Positions 12,649 to 14,328 of a DNA stretch of 14,328 bases are shown here, one piece after another. The stretch comes from Candidatus Pacebacteria bacterium CG10_big_fil_rev_8_21_14_0_10_44_11. GTDB lineage: Bacteria; Patescibacteriota; Microgenomatia; UBA1400; PJMF01. The translations under genes were made by a program, and so were the position numbers. Position 1 is the stretch's first letter, and every line of letters starts with the position of its first letter. The notes below the pieces were generated by a model, which did not search any database, was not told the DNA's origin, and saw nothing but the letters and a program-made list of their open reading frames with translations. Location of the stretch: positions 191 to 14,518 of the forward strand of contig PFDH01000001.1 of the NCBI GenBank assembly GCA_002772705.1, read 5' to 3'.

Positions 12649-13335
12649 ATGCAAGATAAAAACTCTCTCCAAACTGCTTTGACAAGATATAAAAGAAGTA
12701 ATTATCACGTTCAAACTTGGGAAGAATATGTTCCTGAGTTGAATACTATGTCAAAAAAAGTAATTGACTACATTAAAAAGAACACTATTACCATTGACGC
12801 GGTTGTGCCACTGCTCAGGGGAGGAAATATTCCGGCTACGTATTTAGCCTACAAATTAGATATCCTTAGAATTTTGCCCGTTCAATATAAATATTTTTTT
12901 GTTAATAAAACAAGGTGCGAACTGAGAAAACTCCAAGGAATTCAAAAAGATTTGATTAAAACAAAAAAACCCAATTTTTTGTTAATTGAGGGTAATCATT
13001 GCTATGGCAATCAAGCTAAGTATGCTGCCAAAGATTTAAAAAAGGATTTTCCTGACTGCAGAATTATTTATGGCGCTTCAAATATTGATTACAGGTATCA
13101 AGATGTGGTAGAAGATGCGGAAGCAACCTTTTATGGCGAGCTTACAAACTGTTGTAAAGAGCTGACAGACGAGGAGTGTAAAAAATTAGGCATTCAATAT
13201 AAAAAGGAGCTGCTTTTCCCTTGGGAAACAGTTGATGAAGAGTGGGAGATTGTTGAGCTAAAACAACACCGGTACAATAACTTGGATAGCATTATGGCTA
13301 ATTCGCCACTGGTGGCGGAGTATCCGCTGGAGTAA
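12649..13335 (+). CDS. Phosphoribosyltransferase-like protein
   Basis: Protein of 228 aa resembling type I phosphoribosyltransferases. VVPLLRGGNIPATYLAYKL (52-70) matches the pyrophosphate-binding loop region (usually RGG..PA..LA). FLLIEGNHCYGNQAKYAA (110-127) occupies the place of the PRPP loop, which in active enzymes reads D-D-x-x-x-T-G-x-T; here E114 is the only acid and the TG/T residues are absent. LLFPWETVDEEW near 203-214 resembles the 'PWE' end of purine PRTases. It could act on an unusual substrate or have lost PRPP chemistry. Cys is frequent (C90, C118, C137, C168, C169, C176). The gene is AT-rich relative to neighbours and has its own leaderless-type promoter. It is monocistronic. 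Confidence 0.68.
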   Translation: MQDKNSLQTALTRYKRSNYHVQTWEEYVPELNTMSKKVIDYIKKNTITIDAVVPLLRGGNIPATYLAYKLDILRILPVQYKYFFVNKTRCELRKLQGIQKDLIKTKKPNFLLIEGNHCYGNQAKYAAKDLKKDFPDCRIIYGASNIDYRYQDVVEDAEATFYGELTNCCKELTDEECKKLGIQYKKELLFPWETVDEEWEIVELKQHRYNNLDSIMANSPLVAEYPLE

Positions 13336-13455
13336 GCGCAAGAATCACTTTTTTCTGTAATAAACAGCCTATTTTAAATCATTCAAACCTCTGAATGGCA
13401 AAATATCGTTAAACATGTCTCAAAAACCAGGAATCGATCTACCAGTCTTTTTTTG

Positions 13456-13481
13456 AAAAAAGGTGACCGTTTTGGAACGGT
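13456..13481 (-). terminator. Intrinsic terminator of the tRNA-Glu gene
   Basis: On the - strand ACCGTT-CCAA-AACGGT forms a perfect 6-bp stem with a tetraloop (13466-13481). CACC and then six T follow (13456-13461). It starts 8 nt after the tRNA CCA end. The four bases between stem and T run make it moderate in strength. Confidence 0.6.
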
Positions 13482-13488
13482 GTCTTCA

Positions 13489-13564
13489 TGGTGACCCCAT
13501 CCGGATTCGAACCGGAGTTACCAGGATGAGAACCTGGTGTCCTAGGCCTCTAGACGATGGGGCC
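13489..13564 (-). tRNA. tRNA-Glu (anticodon CTC), CCA encoded
   Basis: A 76-nt cloverleaf on the - strand. The acceptor stem GGCCCCA/TGGGGTC has 7 bp with one G-U. The D arm resembles that of bacterial tRNA-Glu (TCGTCTAGAGGCCTAGGAC). The anticodon stem CCAGG/CCTGG holds the 7-nt loop TTCTCAT, giving anticodon CTC, which reads GAG. The T arm TCCGG-TTCGAAT-CCGGA is intact. The discriminator is A and CCA is encoded. A consensus promoter and a terminator flank it, so it is transcribed alone. CTC is normally a second Glu tRNA beside the TTC one, which is not in this window. Confidence 0.96.
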
Positions 13565-13569
13565 GCCTT

Positions 13570-13599
13570 GCCAGGATAAGAAAGTATCTTAACCTTGGC
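13570..13599 (-). other. Hairpin in the 5' leader of pre-tRNA-Glu
   Basis: On the - strand GCCA-A-GG-T-TAAGA pairs with TCTTA-T-CC-TGGC: 11 bp interrupted by one bulged A and one T-T mismatch, with a 5-nt loop. It lies between the predicted transcription start (about 13606) and the tRNA, ending 5 nt before the mature 5' end. It may shape RNase P processing. Confidence 0.45.
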
Positions 13600-13609
13600 T
13601 GTTAACAGC
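13598..13609. repeat. 12-bp perfect palindrome at the tRNA-Glu start site
   Basis: GCTGTTAACAGC is its own reverse complement and straddles the predicted +1 (about 13606) of the tRNA transcript. A second perfect palindrome, TCTGATCAGA (13625-13634), lies in the spacer between -35 and -10. Dimeric DNA-binding proteins use sites of this form, but a chance origin cannot be excluded. Confidence 0.5.
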
Positions 13610-13612
13610 GAA

Positions 13613-13641
13613 ATTATACTTTGTTCTGATCAGATCCTCAA
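13613..13641 (-). promoter_or_regulatory. tRNA-Glu promoter
   Basis: On the - strand TTGAGG (13636-13641) and consensus TATAAT (13613-13618) are separated by exactly 17 bp, one of the best sigma-70-type promoters in the window. This agrees with a stable-RNA gene. Confidence 0.75.
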
Positions 13642-13672
13642 CTAGCCACTTGATTACGACCCTTAAATTGTT

Positions 13673-13702
13673 TTGGTATATTGCATTTGCGCATGTTAGA
13701 CT
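13673..13702 (+). promoter_or_regulatory. Promoter of the small membrane protein gene
   Basis: TTGGTA (13673-13678) and TAGACT (13697-13702) are 18 bp apart, and TGT before TAGACT makes an extended -10. RNA would start near 13709, leaving a leader of about 23 nt that contains AGGGGGG. It diverges from the tRNA-Glu promoter. Confidence 0.6.
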
Positions 13703-13731
13703 ATCACTAATTAGATTCAGGGGGGCTTTAT

Positions 13732-14265
13732 ATGAACAGAGACAGCGTTGTCCAGTATCTAACCAGTGCCAAGATGTTGAGCTACATTGCTTTGGGCAGA
13801 GCTATCTTCAAAGATTTGCCTCATATTCCACAAAACGTCAAAGAATCTCTGATGAAAATTATCCCTTGGCTGACCATTATTGGTGCGGTTCTGATGGCTG
13901 TGGCTGGGATTGAACACCTGATGTTTGCGATGGGAGTTAGAGCGATTAGAATTTTGTTTGGTTCCTCAACCTACTGGGTTTTGACTGGCGTACTTGAATT
14001 AGTTGCCGCCTACCTCGCCTTTTTAGCCTTTCCACTGCTCAAGGAGAAAAAATACAACGGCTGGGTGCTGTTGTTCTGGAACTGTGTTTTGGGTTTGGTG
14101 ATGAGCGTGGTCACTTTAGCCTTTGTGTTGGGCAACCTAGTTGGTGCGGTTTTGGCTGCAGCAATTAGTTTCTACCTGGTCTATGAATTCGAGCCGCTGT
14201 ACAAGAGCTCGATGAAGAGTGTGATGGTCTCGACAGACACCAAGCCAAAAACCAACAAGAAGTAA
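13732..14265 (+). CDS. Small integral membrane protein, unknown function
   Basis: I do not recognise this protein of 177 aa. It has four hydrophobic helices at about 45-66, 80-102, 109-133 and 134-152, a soluble N-terminal segment of about 40 residues, and a Lys-rich tail (KPKTNKK). The last helix runs into ISFYLVYEFEPLYKS, an aromatic/acidic boundary seen in several small four-helix membrane families, but no catalytic or ligand motif stands out. There is no signal peptide. ATG 13732 is fixed by AGGGGGG (13719-13725) 6 nt upstream and by a good promoter. An overlapping frame that starts at 13650 lacks such signals. The function is unknown. Confidence 0.75.
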   Translation: MNRDSVVQYLTSAKMLSYIALGRAIFKDLPHIPQNVKESLMKIIPWLTIIGAVLMAVAGIEHLMFAMGVRAIRILFGSSTYWVLTGVLELVAAYLAFLAFPLLKEKKYNGWVLLFWNCVLGLVMSVVTLAFVLGNLVGAVLAAAISFYLVYEFEPLYKSSMKSVMVSTDTKPKTNKK

Positions 14266-14295
14266 GTAACTGGCCAGCAGTCCGCAAAAATTTCT

Positions 14296-14328
14296 ATGAA
14301 ACGCTTTTTTGTTCAATTGTTTAAAGTG
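14296..14328 (+). CDS. Possible start of a further gene, cut by the window edge
   Basis: ATG 14296 opens a frame of 11 codons (MKRFFVQLFKV) that runs off the window. The basic start followed by hydrophobic residues would suit a membrane or secreted protein. No Shine-Dalgarno sequence or promoter is evident just before it, so this is weak. Confidence 0.2.
   Translation, partial: MKRFFVQLFKV

Noticed and set aside
13650..13913. 87-codon frame overlapping the start of the last membrane protein.
   Set aside because: It overlaps the tRNA/membrane-gene promoter region, has no Shine-Dalgarno sequence, and its product has no domain-like pattern. The overlapping 177-aa frame has a promoter, AGGGGGG and clear membrane helices.
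1..14328. CRISPR array, insertion sequence, integron or phage element.
   Set aside because: No regularly spaced repeats, transposase, integrase, Cas protein or structural phage gene was found on either strand.

Overview
The window looks like a chromosomal segment of a bacterium with a small, moderately AT-rich genome. TGA is a normal stop here (pgl, zwf and gnd all end on it), so lineages that recode TGA are excluded. Short families, tight packing and start codons placed 6-8 nt after good -10 boxes would suit a Patescibacteria/CPR-like organism. That placement is an inference; no marker gene in the window fixes the taxonomy.

Layout. (1) 24-1154 (+): RmuC-like protein, followed by a strong bidirectional hairpin terminator. 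(2) 1325-3462 (-): an AT-rich two-gene unit, a macrolide-glycosyltransferase-like GT1 enzyme followed by an APH/macrolide-kinase-like phosphotransferase. Each gene carries one extra base that breaks its frame. A small Nudix gene diverges from it (3524-3952, +). (3) 7353-4037 (-): pgl, then a polytopic GT-C glycosyltransferase that overlaps it by 4 nt, then a membrane-anchored alpha/beta hydrolase that also has its own promoter. (4) 7457-9852 (+): zwf and gnd, divergent from pgl. Together with pgl they form the complete oxidative pentose phosphate branch (glucose-6-phosphate to ribulose-5-phosphate, two NADPH). (5) 9917-12166 (+): ZIP metal transporter with operator-like repeats in front, class I methyltransferase, a Nudix-like remnant and an isochorismatase-fold hydrolase. 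(6) 12216-12449 (-): small unknown protein. (7) 12649-13335 (+): phosphoribosyltransferase-like protein with an unusual PRPP loop. (8) 13489-13564 (-): tRNA-Glu(CTC) with promoter, structured leader and terminator. (9) 13732-14265 (+): small four-helix membrane protein, then the window edge.

Two initiation styles are visible. rmuC, the hydrolase, the ZIP gene, the methyltransferase and the PRTase-like gene have a -10 box only 6-8 nt before ATG and no Shine-Dalgarno, so their mRNAs are probably leaderless. zwf, gnd, the isochorismatase-like gene, the 77-aa gene and the last membrane protein have clear Shine-Dalgarno sequences. The best candidates for unusual biology are this promoter architecture, the paired frameshifted macrolide-modification-like genes, the repeats in front of the ZIP gene and the palindromes around the tRNA promoter. 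I found no CRISPR array, transposase, integrase, phage module or toxin-antitoxin pair.
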